A stretch of 64,000 bases of DNA, from positions 5,889,001 through 5,953,000 of the forward strand of contig NZ_CP109067.1 in the NCBI RefSeq assembly GCF_035917335.1, written 5' to 3'. The notes under the pieces are model-generated. The model was not told the DNA's origin and did not search any database. It saw only the letters and a list, made by a program, of their open reading frames with translations. This DNA comes from Micromonospora sp. NBC_01813 (GTDB taxonomy: Bacteria; Actinomycetota; Actinomycetes; Mycobacteriales; Micromonosporaceae). Position 1 is the stretch's first letter. Each line of letters opens with the position of its first letter. This document shows positions 10,103 through 17,939 of the stretch, one piece after another. A program made the position numbers and the translations under genes.

Positions 10103-10876
10103 TCAGCTCTCCACAGTGACGAGCGGACGCCGACCGAGCCACGCCAACTGCTCGGCGATCTGCTCCGCACCCGGCTGGGGCATGTCCCGCACGATCCGGC
10201 CGTCGGCCAGGACCATCACCCGGTCGGCGTACGAGGCCGCCACCGGATCGTGGGTCACCATGATCACCGTCTGCTGCGACTCGTCGACCACCGACCGCAG
10301 CAGGGCCAGCACGTCGGCGGCGGTCTGGGTGTCCAGCGCGCCGGTCGGCTCGTCGCAGAAGATCACCTCGGGGCGCATCGCCAGTGCCCGGGCGATCGCC
10401 ACCCGCTGCTGCTGACCACCGGACAACTCGGCCGGGCGATGCTGCAGCCGGTCGGCGAGCCCGACCCGGTCCACCACCTGGCTCAGCCACGCCGAGTCGG
10501 GTCGAGCCCCGGACAGCCGCAGCGGCAGGTGGATGTTCTCCTCGACGTTCAGCGCCCCGATCAGGTTGAACGCCTGGAAGACGAAGCCGATCCGGCTGCG
10601 CCGCAGCTTGGTCAGCTTCGTCTCCGACAGCCGCGACAGCTCCTGGTCCCCGATGAAGACCTGCCCGGAGGAGGGCCGGTCCAGGCCGGCTGCGGTCTGC
10701 AGCAGGGTGCTCTTGCCGGAACCGGACGGCCCCATCACCGCCGTGAACGTGCCGCGGTGGAACTCCGCGTCCACGCCGGCGAGCGCGGTGACCGCCTGCG
10801 GTCCGGAACCATACGTACGGGCGAGCTGTACCACGCGTACCGCCGGGTCGGCGGGGCGTCCAACGCGGACGGACAT
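10103..10876 (-). CDS. ABC transporter ATP-binding protein (MacB/LolD-like)
   Basis: A 257-residue ATPase with Walker A GPSGSGKST (residues 49-57), Q-loop in FVFQAFN (about 98-104), signature LSGGQQQ (151-157), Walker B and D-loop VIFCDEPTGALD (171-182), and an H-loop in VTHDP. It powers the FtsX-type permease encoded immediately downstream. I place the start at ATG 10876, with GGAGAG 8 nt upstream; the longer frame from GTG 10885 would start on top of that site. The GGAGA sequence is buried in a 13-bp imperfect hairpin (10886-10918), suggesting control at initiation of translation or by a DNA-binding regulator. Confidence 0.92.
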   Translation of the reverse strand: MSVRVGRPADPAVRVVQLARTYGSGPQAVTALAGVDAEFHRGTFTAVMGPSGSGKSTLLQTAAGLDRPSSGQVFIGDQELSRLSETKLTKLRRSRIGFVFQAFNLIGALNVEENIHLPLRLSGARPDSAWLSQVVDRVGLADRLQHRPAELSGGQQQRVAIARALAMRPEVIFCDEPTGALDTQTAADVLALLRSVVDESQQTVIMVTHDPVAASYADRVMVLADGRIVRDMPQPGAEQIAEQLAWLGRRPLVTVES

Positions 10877-10885
10877 CTGGACCAC

Positions 10886-10918
10886 TCTCCATGTCGTCAG
10901 AGGACGATGACATGGAGA
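10886..10918 (-). promoter_or_regulatory. Inverted repeat over ABC operon leader and Shine-Dalgarno
   Basis: On the minus strand, arms TCTCCATGTCATC and GACGACATGGAGA (one mismatch) are separated by 7 nt. The right arm contains the GGAGA ribosome-binding sequence of the ABC ATPase gene, and a -10-like CATAGC lies just upstream. It can be read as an RNA hairpin masking the ribosome-binding site or as a palindromic operator for the neighbouring NarL-type response regulator. The sequence alone does not decide. Confidence 0.6.
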
Positions 10919-11006
10919 ACGCTATGGTCAGACAGGTTCTCGGACGATCCAGCGTACTGGCCGACCGGGGTAGTGCAGGCTGTACCAACCGCGCCGCTGG
11001 GCTGTG

Positions 11007-11666
11007 TCAGCCGCGTCGCTGGGCGTCTTCGAGGTAGCGCAGGACCGCCGTCACCCGCCGGTCGGCGCGGTCGTCCGGCGCGAGACCGAGCTTGGCGAAG
11101 ATGCTGCGGATGTGCTTGTGCACGGCCCCGTCGGTGACGAACATCCGCTGCGCGATCGCGGTGTTGCCGAGCCCTTCGGCCATCAGGGCGAGCACCTCGC
11201 GTTCCCGGGCGCTGAGCCGACTCAGGGTGCTGTCGGGACGGCTGCGGGCGAACAGCTGCCCGACCACCTCCGGGTCGATCGCCGTACCGCCGTCGGCGAC
11301 CCGGTGCAGCGCGTCGAGGAACTCCTCGACCCGGCCGACCCGCTCCTTCAGCAGGTAGCCGAGCCGGACCGCGCCGCCGGCGAGCAGGTCGGTGGCGAAC
11401 GCCTGCTCGACGTACGCCGACAGGACCAGCACCGCGAGGTCGGGTTGGCGACGCCGGGCCTCGACGGCGGCCACGATGCCCTCGTCGGTGTGGGTCGGCG
11501 GCATCCGGACGTCGACGATTGCCACGTCCGGCCGAAGCTCGTCCACAGCGGACAGGAAGGTCGTCGGCGAGTCGGTGGTGGCGACCACGTCGAGCGACTC
11601 GGCCCGCAGCAGCAGCGCCAGACCCTCCCGCAGCAGGGCATCGTCCTCGGCGATCACAATCCGCAC
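11007..11666 (-). CDS. NarL/LuxR-family response regulator
   Basis: A 219-residue regulator. The receiver domain (about 1-120) has acidic pocket D8/D9, phosphoacceptor D53 in IVDVRMPP, and a conserved Lys in YLLKERV. A linker is followed by a LuxR-type helix-turn-helix (about 150-200) with LSAREREVLALMAEG and VHKHI. GTG 11666 overlaps the histidine kinase stop by 13 nt, so the pair is translationally coupled. The ABC exporter starts about 130 nt downstream on the same strand and is the likely target, possibly through the palindrome at 10886-10918. Confidence 0.93.
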   Translation of the reverse strand: MRIVIAEDDALLREGLALLLRAESLDVVATTDSPTTFLSAVDELRPDVAIVDVRMPPTHTDEGIVAAVEARRRQPDLAVLVLSAYVEQAFATDLLAGGAVRLGYLLKERVGRVEEFLDALHRVADGGTAIDPEVVGQLFARSRPDSTLSRLSAREREVLALMAEGLGNTAIAQRMFVTDGAVHKHIRSIFAKLGLAPDDRADRRVTAVLRYLEDAQRRG

Positions 11667-12952
11667 GGCAGCTCCACAAGTAGGGTCGTCGGCCCACCAG
11701 GTGGGCTGGTCAGGGTGAACCTGCCGTCGTGGGCTTCCACCCGCCGACGGATGCCGCCGATCCCCGAGCCGCTGCCCTCGTCGGCACCGCCCCGGCCGTC
11801 GTCGACGACGGACACGTGCAGCCGGTCGGCGCTGCGGTGGACGGCGACGGCCGCCGTGGCGGCGCCGCTGTGCCGGGCGACGTTGGTCAGCGCCTCCGCG
11901 ACCACGAAGTACGCCGTCGCCTCGACCGACACGGCGCACCGGCCAGGGACGTCGACCTGCACCGTGCACGGCACCCCGCAGCCGGCGGCCAGACCGTCGA
12001 GCGCGGCGGCGAGCCCCCGGTCGTCGAGCACCGGGGGCAGGATCGACCGCACCACGGTACGCAGCTCCGCCAGCGCCAACTCGGCGGAGGTGTGTGCCCG
12101 GTCCAGGATCTCCACCGCCCGCGCCGGATCCCGGACCATCGCGCGCCGCGCGGCACCCAGCAGTACGGTGACCGCGACCAGCCGGTTCTGCGCCCCGTCG
12201 TGCAGGGACCGTTCGATACGACGCAGTTCGACGGCGTGCGCGTCCAGCGCGGCCGCCCGGGTGGCGGTCAGCTCGGCGATCCGCAGCGACATGTCGACGT
12301 CGCGCGGTGGTGCCAGCAACCGTCGCCCCGGCAGGGCCTGCAGCCGGGCCAACGCCGGACCGAGGGCCACGGTCGCGGCGAGCCAGCCGATGCCCATCAG
12401 CGCGACCACGAGCGCGTCGGGCAACCCGTCGATCCGCCAGTTGACGAAACCCGGGCCGCCCGCCTCCGGTGGCAGCACCCAGTAGTACAACGGGAAGAGC
12501 AGGTTCTGCACGGCGGAGATCGGCAGCGACAGCCCGATGACACCCAGCCCGAACCCGACGGTGCCGTGCGCGGCCACGAACGCGGCCTCGCGCCGGACCC
12601 ACGGGTCGCGCAGGACCCCGCGCAGGCCAGCGGGGACCGCCGGTGGCGGGGGCAGGTCGTGCTCCGATCGCGACAGTCGGGCCCGTTCCCGGTTGGCCGC
12701 CGACCGCACCGCCTTCGCTGACGACGGGATCATCGCCAGGCCGACACCGACCAGGCACGCGAGCGCCACCACCAGCAGCAGCAGGCCCGCCGCCAGGGCC
12801 AGGATCGAGGTGCCAAGGCCGCCGACGAGGCGTTCGATGGCGTCGACAGACATCCGTACGCGGCGACGGACGTACCGCCGCAGTGCGGGCCCACGGCCCG
12901 GCCTCGCCGACCCGGCAGCGTGTGGATGCCCGACGGTGTCTGTGCGCGGCAT
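11654..12952 (-). CDS. Sensor histidine kinase, HisKA_3 (NarX/DesK-like)
   Basis: A 432-residue membrane kinase. Hydrophobic segments lie near residues 48-75, 128-158 and 180-200, with little extracytoplasmic sequence, so it probably senses within or at the membrane. The dimerisation and phosphotransfer motif RRIERSLHDGAQNR places the phosphorylated His at 251. The ATPase domain follows, with an N-box EALTNVARHSG and a G-box DDGRGGADEGSGSGIGG. ATG 12952 has GGGGAGG 7 nt upstream. It is the first gene of the minus-strand block that continues with the response regulator, ABC exporter and serine hydrolases, an arrangement common for antibiotic- or envelope-stress responses. Confidence 0.9.
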   Translation of the reverse strand: MPRTDTVGHPHAAGSARPGRGPALRRYVRRRVRMSVDAIERLVGGLGTSILALAAGLLLLVVALACLVGVGLAMIPSSAKAVRSAANRERARLSRSEHDLPPPPAVPAGLRGVLRDPWVRREAAFVAAHGTVGFGLGVIGLSLPISAVQNLLFPLYYWVLPPEAGGPGFVNWRIDGLPDALVVALMGIGWLAATVALGPALARLQALPGRRLLAPPRDVDMSLRIAELTATRAAALDAHAVELRRIERSLHDGAQNRLVAVTVLLGAARRAMVRDPARAVEILDRAHTSAELALAELRTVVRSILPPVLDDRGLAAALDGLAAGCGVPCTVQVDVPGRCAVSVEATAYFVVAEALTNVARHSGAATAAVAVHRSADRLHVSVVDDGRGGADEGSGSGIGGIRRRVEAHDGRFTLTSPPGGPTTLLVELPCGL

Positions 12953-13253
12953 CGGCGTACCTCCCCGGCTCCAGACGATAGCGACGCACGGGCGGATCCG
13001 GCGCATCGCGGCCGAGAAGGTACAGCCTGCTGCACCAGCTGCCCGTGCCCGCAGGCCGCGAAATGAACTTAAGACCCGCATTGCCTGATACGCAGTGAGT
13101 ATTCGCTTGGTGATGGAGGTAGCCGACATGGCCTGGGGGGAAACCTGCACAGCTCGTCGGTCGGTGTGTGGAGTTTCCTCCATGACCGAAGCGAGTCCCG
13201 CCTGAAGCCCCGCCCTCTTGGCGGACTTCCGCTTCGACGTTGGACGCTCGCTG
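12953..13253. other. Intergenic region between divergent/convergent ends
   Basis: About 300 bp upstream of the histidine kinase and downstream of the NADAR gene. It must hold the kinase promoter, but I see no convincing -35/-10 pair. A 25-codon frame at 13128-13205 has a good GGAGGT site but unremarkable composition; I do not call it a gene. Confidence 0.4.
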
Positions 13254-13814
13254 CTACCCGCCGGTCTGCTCTCGCAGTGCATCTCTGACTTGCATGAGGG
13301 CGAACCCCAGCAGGTTGAGCCCGCGCCACGTCCTGGGATCGGCGGCAGCGGGATCGTCCCCGGTCAGGCCGATGCCCCAGATCCGGTCCATCGGACTCGC
13401 CTCGACCAGGACGCGCCGCCCTGTCCGGAGCAGGTACGCGCGCAGGTTGGGGTACTGGCCGAACTTTGCCAGGTTGCCGGCCACCACGATCGGGGAGCGG
13501 TGCTCGTTCCACACCTGCTGGTCGAACCCAGCGACGCGACCGCCGAGCACCTTGGCGGCGTGGGGGTGGGGCGCGGCAAGGATCTGCTCGGCGACAGCCT
13601 GATCGTCGAACAGGATCGCCTTGCGCCACATCATGTAGTGCTCGGCGGTGGCGAACGTGAGTCCGTCCGCGGTGAACTCTGCCGGCCACCACTGGCTCAG
13701 GCTGCCCGCGCCGACGCTGCCGTCACGTTCTGGCTGTGGCTTCCAGAAGAACAGGAACTTGACCTGGTCGCCGGACGCCACCAGATCGGCGACGCTTCGA
13801 ACCGGTGCCATCAT
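13254..13814 (-). CDS. NADAR-family protein (YbiA-like N-glycosidase)
   Basis: About 186 residues, the normal length for NADAR proteins. Family marks are FLFFWKPQ near residue 20, SQWWPAEF, the active-site block ATAEHYMMWRKA, WNEHRSPIVVAGNLAKFGQ, and the C-terminal VEASPMDRIWGIG with WRGLNLLGFALM. Some members hydrolyse the N-glycosidic bond of phosphorylated riboflavin intermediates, and others remove ADP-ribose from guanine in TA or defence settings. No partner antitoxin or ADP-ribosyltransferase is recognisable beside it, so the housekeeping YbiA-like role is more likely. ATG 13814 has an AAGAGA site; ATG 13856 lacks one. Confidence 0.85.
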   Translation of the reverse strand: MMAPVRSVADLVASGDQVKFLFFWKPQPERDGSVGAGSLSQWWPAEFTADGLTFATAEHYMMWRKAILFDDQAVAEQILAAPHPHAAKVLGGRVAGFDQQVWNEHRSPIVVAGNLAKFGQYPNLRAYLLRTGRRVLVEASPMDRIWGIGLTGDDPAAADPRTWRGLNLLGFALMQVRDALREQTGG

Positions 13815-13995
13815 GATCGCGAGTGTCTCTTGCCAGACCTCGACGACGCCAACCATTTGAACGGCGTACGGGCAGTTCGTCGCCTTCTGGTTGTCCGCAA
13901 GTCCAGATCGCCTGACCCGCTGTCCTGCGCGACCCGGCAATGGCCCGGATGTAGGTGCGATGGCAGAGCTGTAGGTTCGGGGAGGGGGGTCGGGT

Positions 13996-14192
13996 TGAGC
14001 ACCGTGATTGCCGTGCTGCTGCCCGGCTCGGCCGCGCTCAGCCGCTACGCGCCGCTGGTCGCAAAGGGTCTGATGAAGCTGGCCACCACCACCACGACGG
14101 ACGATCTCGACCAGCTCCCTCGCTACGAGGTGCCAGCCGACGTGTCGCCACTGGACCTGTTCCTCGAAGCTCACGAAGACGAAGACCGTTGA
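13996..14192 (+). pseudogene. Phd/VapB-type antitoxin remnant, N-terminus missing
   Basis: The frame reads AVLLPGSAALSRYAPLVAKG, then DLDQLPRYEVPADVSPLDL and an acidic end EAHEDEDR, which match the C-terminal half of actinobacterial Phd/VapB antitoxins of VapC toxins. The N-terminal DNA-binding third is absent: upstream codons lack the family pattern, and only a TTG near 13996 could start it. The stop overlaps the first codon of the following damaged vapC, the layout expected for a TA operon. The truncated antitoxin could still bind toxin but not operator DNA. Confidence 0.6.
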
Positions 14193-14493
14193 TCTACCTC
14201 GGCTCCTTGGCTCTGGGGCCCTCGTCTGCGGCCGGCAGCACGCACCTGAGCTGCGGGAGTACCTGGCGACCAACTCCGGTTCACCGATGGGTACGTCGAC
14301 CCTGGGTTTCGTTGAGACCGTCCGGGACGCCGCCGCACTCGTGCCACCGGGCGCGCGATCCCTGGACGCGATCCACGTCACCAGCGCTCAGCTGTTGGGT
14401 GACTCTCTCACGGTCCTGATCAGTTACGACAAGCGGATGCTCGATATCTCTCGCAAAATCGGACTACCGACAGCCTGTCCCGGTCTCAGCTAG
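14189..14493 (+). pseudogene. VapC (PIN-domain) toxin remnant, frameshifted and deleted
   Basis: The first codons read LIYLGS, where VapC has a D-x-S catalytic motif (Asp replaced by Gly). The match then moves to another frame (HAPELREYLATNSGSP, then GTSTLGFVETVRD) and ends with PPGARSLDAIHVTSAQLLGDSLT and ISYDKRML. A central stretch of some 40 residues between VETVRDA and the SLDAIH block is missing. Frameshift, lost first Asp and internal deletion together mean no active RNase is made. It is paired with the truncated antitoxin just upstream. Confidence 0.7.
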
Positions 14494-14668
14494 TGGGTGA
14501 CGAAGGCTGTCGGGGCGGTCGGGGTCGAAGGTGCGGGTGCCGCCGGTGTGGTCCTTGCTGTCGCAGACCAGCACTCGGCCTGACGGCTGGCCCCTCGACT
14601 CGGCGGCGATCAAAGTCGGTGACGTTGCGTGATGCTGCTGCGCTCCACCGATACCTGGACTTCCGGAT
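14490..14668 (-). pseudogene. DUF397 protein remnant
   Basis: Two frames on the minus strand carry the two halves of a DUF397 domain: IRKSRYRWSAAASRN (the K-S-x-x-S core) and, after a shift, SGRVLVCDSKDHTGGTRTF, which matches the VLVRDSKD block of the intact DUF397 gene at 18773-18961. No complete frame remains. DUF397 genes normally sit beside an XRE-DUF5753 regulator, and none is present here, so this is an orphan fragment left at the edge of repeat copy 1. Confidence 0.6.
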
Positions 14669-14713
14669 CTGCCGATGAGCGGATGCATCGGTCCGCGACG
14701 TCCCGGTCCGTCG

Positions 14714-14774
14714 TCGAGTGGAGGGCTCAGGCACGTAATTTTTCGCGAATGAGGTATCTGAGCCCTCCACTCGA
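14714..14774. repeat. Perfect 17-bp inverted repeat with 27-nt loop
   Basis: Arms TCGAGTGGAGGGCTCAG (14714-14730) and CTGAGCCCTCCACTCGA (14758-14774) are exact complements around an A/T-containing loop. No gene starts nearby. It lies 13 bp left of repeat copy 1 and is absent from the left flank of copy 2, so it is not part of the duplicated unit. It could be a bidirectional terminator or the trace of a small mobile sequence. Confidence 0.75.
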
Positions 14775-14871
14775 TGCAGCGGCGTGTCGTCCCGGCGTCC
14801 GGACGTACCGATGAGCATGCCTGCCGGTTGCTCATAGTTACCTGCTCATAGTCAGGTACCGATTGAGTCGT

Positions 14872-14905
14872 ATGCCAGAGCGGCATGATTATGCCGCTGT
14901 GGCAT
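14872..14905. repeat. 34-bp imperfect palindrome within repeat copy 1
   Basis: Arms ATGCCAGAGCGGCATGA and TTATGCCGCTGTGGCAT are complementary except at two positions. It is preceded by two direct copies of GCTCATAGT (about 14829-14850). The same structure is at 44218-44251 in copy 2. It may be an operator, a replication or recombination site, or an RNA hairpin; no associated start codon settles this. Confidence 0.7.
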
Positions 14906-15159
14906 AGGGCTTTTCGGCAGTACCGCCCCCCGGCTCCGACGGACATTCCGCCGACGCCCGCCTCCGAGCGCCGTGCCCCTGGGGCGCATCCGGATCTGCC
15001 GCGAAGCGCTCGTCACCGACGGTGATGTCGGCGCCGGTCGCCCGGGCGCGGTCGACAGATTGTCGGCAGGTCACAGAGGGGCGACGGCGCCCGGCTGGCG
15101 TGTGCGCACGGTCGTGACGAGATGAATGTGTTGGTATGCCGATAGGTTCGACTGCGGTG

Positions 15160-15462
15160 TCACTCGTTGGCGAGATCGACGATTCGTCGTAGCGCTGTGA
15201 TGTGGTTGCGCAGTGCGCGGCGTCCGGTTGGAGTCAGTGATAGCCAGGTTCGGGGTCGGCGTCCGACGTGGCCCTTGCGCATGGCCAGGTATCCGGCCGT
15301 TTCGAGAGCGGTCGCCTGTTTCGACACGACTGAGTCGCTCAGCCCGCTGGCGTCGCGCGCGGGGCCGAACTCGACTTCCTGTGCGGCCGCGAGCACGGCC
15401 ATGAGTGACAGTCGCGTCGTGGTGTTGATGACCGGGTCGGGGCGGGGCGGGTCGATGGTCAC
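15160..15462 (-). CDS. Winged-helix transcriptional regulator (PF13601/MarR-like), copy 1
   Basis: About 100 residues: a single winged-helix domain with TTRLSLMAVLAAAQEVEF, a recognition-helix region LSDSVVSKQATALETAGYL, and a wing GRRPRTWLSLTPTGR. This is the HTH_34 type used by small MarR/PadR-like repressors. GTG 15462 overlaps the stop of the upstream membrane-protein gene as GTGA, so the two are co-translated. The palindrome upstream of the operon (15952-15971) is the natural candidate for autoregulation. The protein is identical in translation to the copy at 44507-44809. Confidence 0.85.
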   Translation of the reverse strand: MTIDPPRPDPVINTTTRLSLMAVLAAAQEVEFGPARDASGLSDSVVSKQATALETAGYLAMRKGHVGRRPRTWLSLTPTGRRALRNHITALRRIVDLANE

Positions 15463-15929
15463 CACTGGCTCCGTCTGACCCGCTGGAGGTAGCTGCCTTT
15501 CCCGCGCCGCAACCGCCCGCCCAGCAGCGCGAGTGGCACAGCCATGAGGACGGCGCTGAGCGTGAAGGGTAGGGGAACCGCGAGGAGGCGCAGCGCGAGA
15601 CCGAGTCCCATCATGACGGCGTAGGAGGTGATCGCGACAGCGGCGATCAGCAACCCGGTGCGCCACCCGACCTTGATCGGGAGCGGGCGGGCGCGGGCCC
15701 TTGTCACGGCGAGTGCGGCGCAGGCCAGCATCGCCGATCCGGCCGCGACCATCAGCACCCCGCGCCAGCGTGACGCCGGCATGTCCCAGCTCGCGCCGGT
15801 CTGTAGGACGAGGAACAGCAAGAGCGCCGGCGTCCACCAGCGCGGCAGTACCAACTCCGCACCGCGACGTAGCCGCTCGTCGGCCTCCGCGAGATCGTCG
15901 GCGGCCCGCTTCGGATCCATTCCCGCCAT
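15459..15929 (-). CDS. Small four-helix membrane protein, copy 1
   Basis: 156 residues. An acidic, amphipathic N-terminus (DDLAEADERLRRG) is followed by four likely membrane helices near residues 31-45, 57-75, 91-112 and 117-138, and a basic C-terminus. This resembles the small permease-like proteins that sit beside HTH_34 or PadR regulators; the function is unknown. ATG 15929 is chosen; the RBS is weak. It is the first gene of a two-gene operon with the winged-helix regulator and is identical to the copy at 44806-45276. Confidence 0.8.
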   Translation of the reverse strand: MAGMDPKRAADDLAEADERLRRGAELVLPRWWTPALLLFLVLQTGASWDMPASRWRGVLMVAAGSAMLACAALAVTRARARPLPIKVGWRTGLLIAAVAITSYAVMMGLGLALRLLAVPLPFTLSAVLMAVPLALLGGRLRRGKGSYLQRVRRSQW

Positions 15930-15951
15930 CGAGTACTCCGCACATGGACGG

Positions 15952-15971
15952 TACTTTCCACATGGAAAGTA
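15952..15971. promoter_or_regulatory. Perfect palindromic operator upstream of the membrane protein/regulator operon
   Basis: TACTTTCCA and TGGAAAGTA are exact complements separated by two bases, 22 bp upstream of the ATG of the first gene. The AT-rich palindrome in a high-GC context is a typical site for a small dimeric winged-helix repressor, so autoregulation by the operon's own regulator is likely (inference). Confidence 0.75.
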
Positions 15972-16149
15972 GACCCGACGCTAGACGTTGAAGGACAACG
16001 ATGCAAGGCCGACCCGAGCCGTATTGCGTACGTACCTCACCTGCCGCCTACGCGCCCTGGCGGGCAGGCACACCGCGCCCGGTGGGTGCCGAGTTCAGGG
16101 CTGCGCGATCCTGCCGATATGCACGTCTGTCGGATCGCACCGACATGTC

Positions 16150-17091
16150 ATGAGCAGCCGGAAGCTCCCTGACCCAGCTCTTGCCGAGGTGCGCCAGCAC
16201 CATCTCGGTCGTCTGAATGATGTGCTTCGTCGCCCTGGAATGTACGGCGCGGACGAGATGGCTGAACGGCTCGTGCTGGAAGCGATGGCCGCCGTGGACG
16301 GCAGCCTGGCGAGGTGGCGAGCAGCGTGCGATGGCCTGCGCGACCGTGACGCCTTCGCCGCGACCGGCGTCATGGGCGCCTACAGCGACATCCTGCCCGC
16401 TGACGCCCTACGCGATGCCACGACCTCGATGTACGCCGAGATCGCGCATCATCTCGGCTGGCTGGAACTGGATCGGGCACTGACAACGGCAGGACTGGAG
16501 CAGGTGGGCGGCCTGATCGGCGAGTGGGTGACGCAGGACCGGACGCTGCCCGAGGTCGTCGAGACGTTCGGACCCCCGTCACTGTGGATCGGCGGAACCA
16601 ACCCGTACTGGCCCAAAACCCTTGCCTACACCACCGCCGACCGGAACGACGACCTGATCTGCTTCCACCTGTGGAACACCTTCGCCAACACCGCAGCCCA
16701 GCCCGGACAGCGGGGCGTCCATCCCAAACCGGTCCTGCTCGCCGTACGCCACCGGCCGGGCAACTTCCCCGACTCGTTCTCCTTCACGCCGGAGGGCCTG
16801 CGCCGCAGGCCGACCAGCGACCAGCGCAGCCCACTCAGATCGACCATCTGGATTTTCCACGGCGATCGCGCCCGGCACGCCTCCGGCGTGTTCGACACGC
16901 TTGACGCCGCACTCGCCTGGGCCGCCGAACACCAGGTGACCGGGATTCTGACCGAGTATGCCTACGACGCCGCAATCAGCGAGGGCCGCTTCACACCATC
17001 GAGAGGACACCACGGCACCGCCGACCACGTCGGCACCTTCAGCCCAGGGCTACGTCACCTCCACCTGGCCAGCGGACACCCAGACGAATAG
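16150..17091 (+). CDS. Hypothetical protein with C-terminal DUF7710-like domain
   Basis: 313 residues. The N-terminal half (HHLGRLNDVLRRPGMYG, AERLVLEAMAAVDG) is not familiar to me and looks helical. A middle block has IGGTNPYWPKTLAYTT. The last 80 residues, with IWIFHGDRARHASGVFDT, AAEHQVTGILTEY and GTADHVGTFSPG, resemble the short domain found at the end of many actinobacterial immunity-like or hypothetical proteins (DUF7710). ATG 16150 is used; the longer frame from 15988 would run into the repeat. The gene begins 43 bp right of repeat copy 1. Confidence 0.7.
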   Translation: MSSRKLPDPALAEVRQHHLGRLNDVLRRPGMYGADEMAERLVLEAMAAVDGSLARWRAACDGLRDRDAFAATGVMGAYSDILPADALRDATTSMYAEIAHHLGWLELDRALTTAGLEQVGGLIGEWVTQDRTLPEVVETFGPPSLWIGGTNPYWPKTLAYTTADRNDDLICFHLWNTFANTAAQPGQRGVHPKPVLLAVRHRPGNFPDSFSFTPEGLRRRPTSDQRSPLRSTIWIFHGDRARHASGVFDTLDAALAWAAEHQVTGILTEYAYDAAISEGRFTPSRGHHGTADHVGTFSPGLRHLHLASGHPDE

Positions 17092-17195
17092 GCGTCCGCT
17101 CATGCCGCTGACCGCGCTCTCGTCAGCCGCTGTTTGCCCGACCGTCGAAGATGCTTGGTCGTATGAAGAACAGGGGTCGACGGCTGCAAGGGAAT

Positions 17196-17759
17196 TCAGC
17201 AGAGGCAGCCGATCTCTGGCCAACTCCCGGCGAACGCCGCGAGGTTGTCCCCGCTGGCCGGCCAGCAGATTTCATCACCGTCGCCCTCCCTGTCCAGCAT
17301 CAGGCATGCGGCACCGACAGACTCGGCTAGTCCGGTGAAGGTATCCCGAATGCTTGCTGACTGCTCGAACAACCGGCTCATGCTGGTAGTGGCAGCGGTG
17401 AAGTCCAGCCTTGAGTAGTCAGGACGCAACCCGCAGTGTCGCCAGAAGGACAGGTAGACCGAACCGACCCAGATTCGTCCTTGCGCATCTGGGTGCTTCT
17501 GTCTGCCGGCGCGTTGTTCCACCTCAGCCCATGCTCGGATTGCCTCGTCGCCTACCGGAAAGAACAGACACGTGTCCAGCGACCAGTGGTCCACGTCATC
17601 CGTCGGCTCACCGCGGAACGGCAGCGTAAGCCGCTGACCGCCGGGCACGACAACATCCACCGACCCGATCCCGTGCCGTGCGATCGAGGCAACCGCCCGC
17701 AGGGCCCGCCCGACCGCGCAAGTCGGCAGGTAAAGGTCGTATCCGTAATCGATGCCCAC
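17196..17759 (-). CDS. Hypothetical protein
   Basis: 187 residues from GTG 17759, beginning GIDYGYDLYLP, a start common to actinobacterial hypothetical proteins of this size. It contains PFRGEPTDDVDHWSLDTCLFF, RIWVGSVYLSFWRHCGL and a C-terminal Cys-rich tail. The C-terminal half looks like a small alpha/beta domain. No signal peptide and no membrane segment. The family role is unknown to me. It is transcribed toward the DUF7710-like gene, with a 104-bp gap between their 3' ends. Confidence 0.65.
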   Translation of the reverse strand: MGIDYGYDLYLPTCAVGRALRAVASIARHGIGSVDVVVPGGQRLTLPFRGEPTDDVDHWSLDTCLFFPVGDEAIRAWAEVEQRAGRQKHPDAQGRIWVGSVYLSFWRHCGLRPDYSRLDFTAATTSMSRLFEQSASIRDTFTGLAESVGAACLMLDREGDGDEICWPASGDNLAAFAGSWPEIGCLC

Positions 17760-17939
17760 CAGCCCGCCACCCGCCGAAGGCCGTCGTCGCTGCGCAGCAC
17801 GCGGGGAGCGCGCCGTCCTCAAGATCCTAACGGCAACAACCAGGGCGCGGCGTCCTGCGCCATGCGTGACACACCCTTCGAGGCCGACGCACGTTTGCCG
17901 AGAAATCCGCTCATGCCGCGATCCGCATGCTGGCCGGGA

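Larger units (their letters stand above)
14788..16107. repeat. 1.32-kb direct repeat, copy 1
   Basis: This segment recurs in the same orientation at 44134-45454. I see only about five differences: a small cluster near 14906-14931 that includes a one-base indel, and one substitution at 16084. It holds a noncoding left part with a 34-bp imperfect palindrome, the winged-helix regulator, the small membrane protein and their operator. No transposase, terminal inverted repeat or target duplication is visible, so it does not look like an ordinary insertion sequence. Near-identity of two complete genes points to recent duplication or gene conversion. Confidence 0.95.

Noticed and set aside
8483-11137. 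884-codon frame on the plus strand across the ABC genes
   Set aside because: His/Arg/Gln-rich with no domain, and it spans two well-supported minus-strand genes; shadow frame.
13128-13205. 25-codon frame with a good GGAGGT site
   Set aside because: Too short, no membrane segment or leader-peptide pattern, and no gene on this strand close downstream.
13254-13814. NADAR protein as part of a DarT/DarG-like or defence TA pair
   Set aside because: No ADP-ribosyltransferase toxin is next to it; the adjacent relics are VapBC type.
14788-16107. Repeat copy 1 as an insertion sequence
   Set aside because: No transposase, no terminal inverted repeats and no target-site duplication could be seen, so I call it a repeat only.
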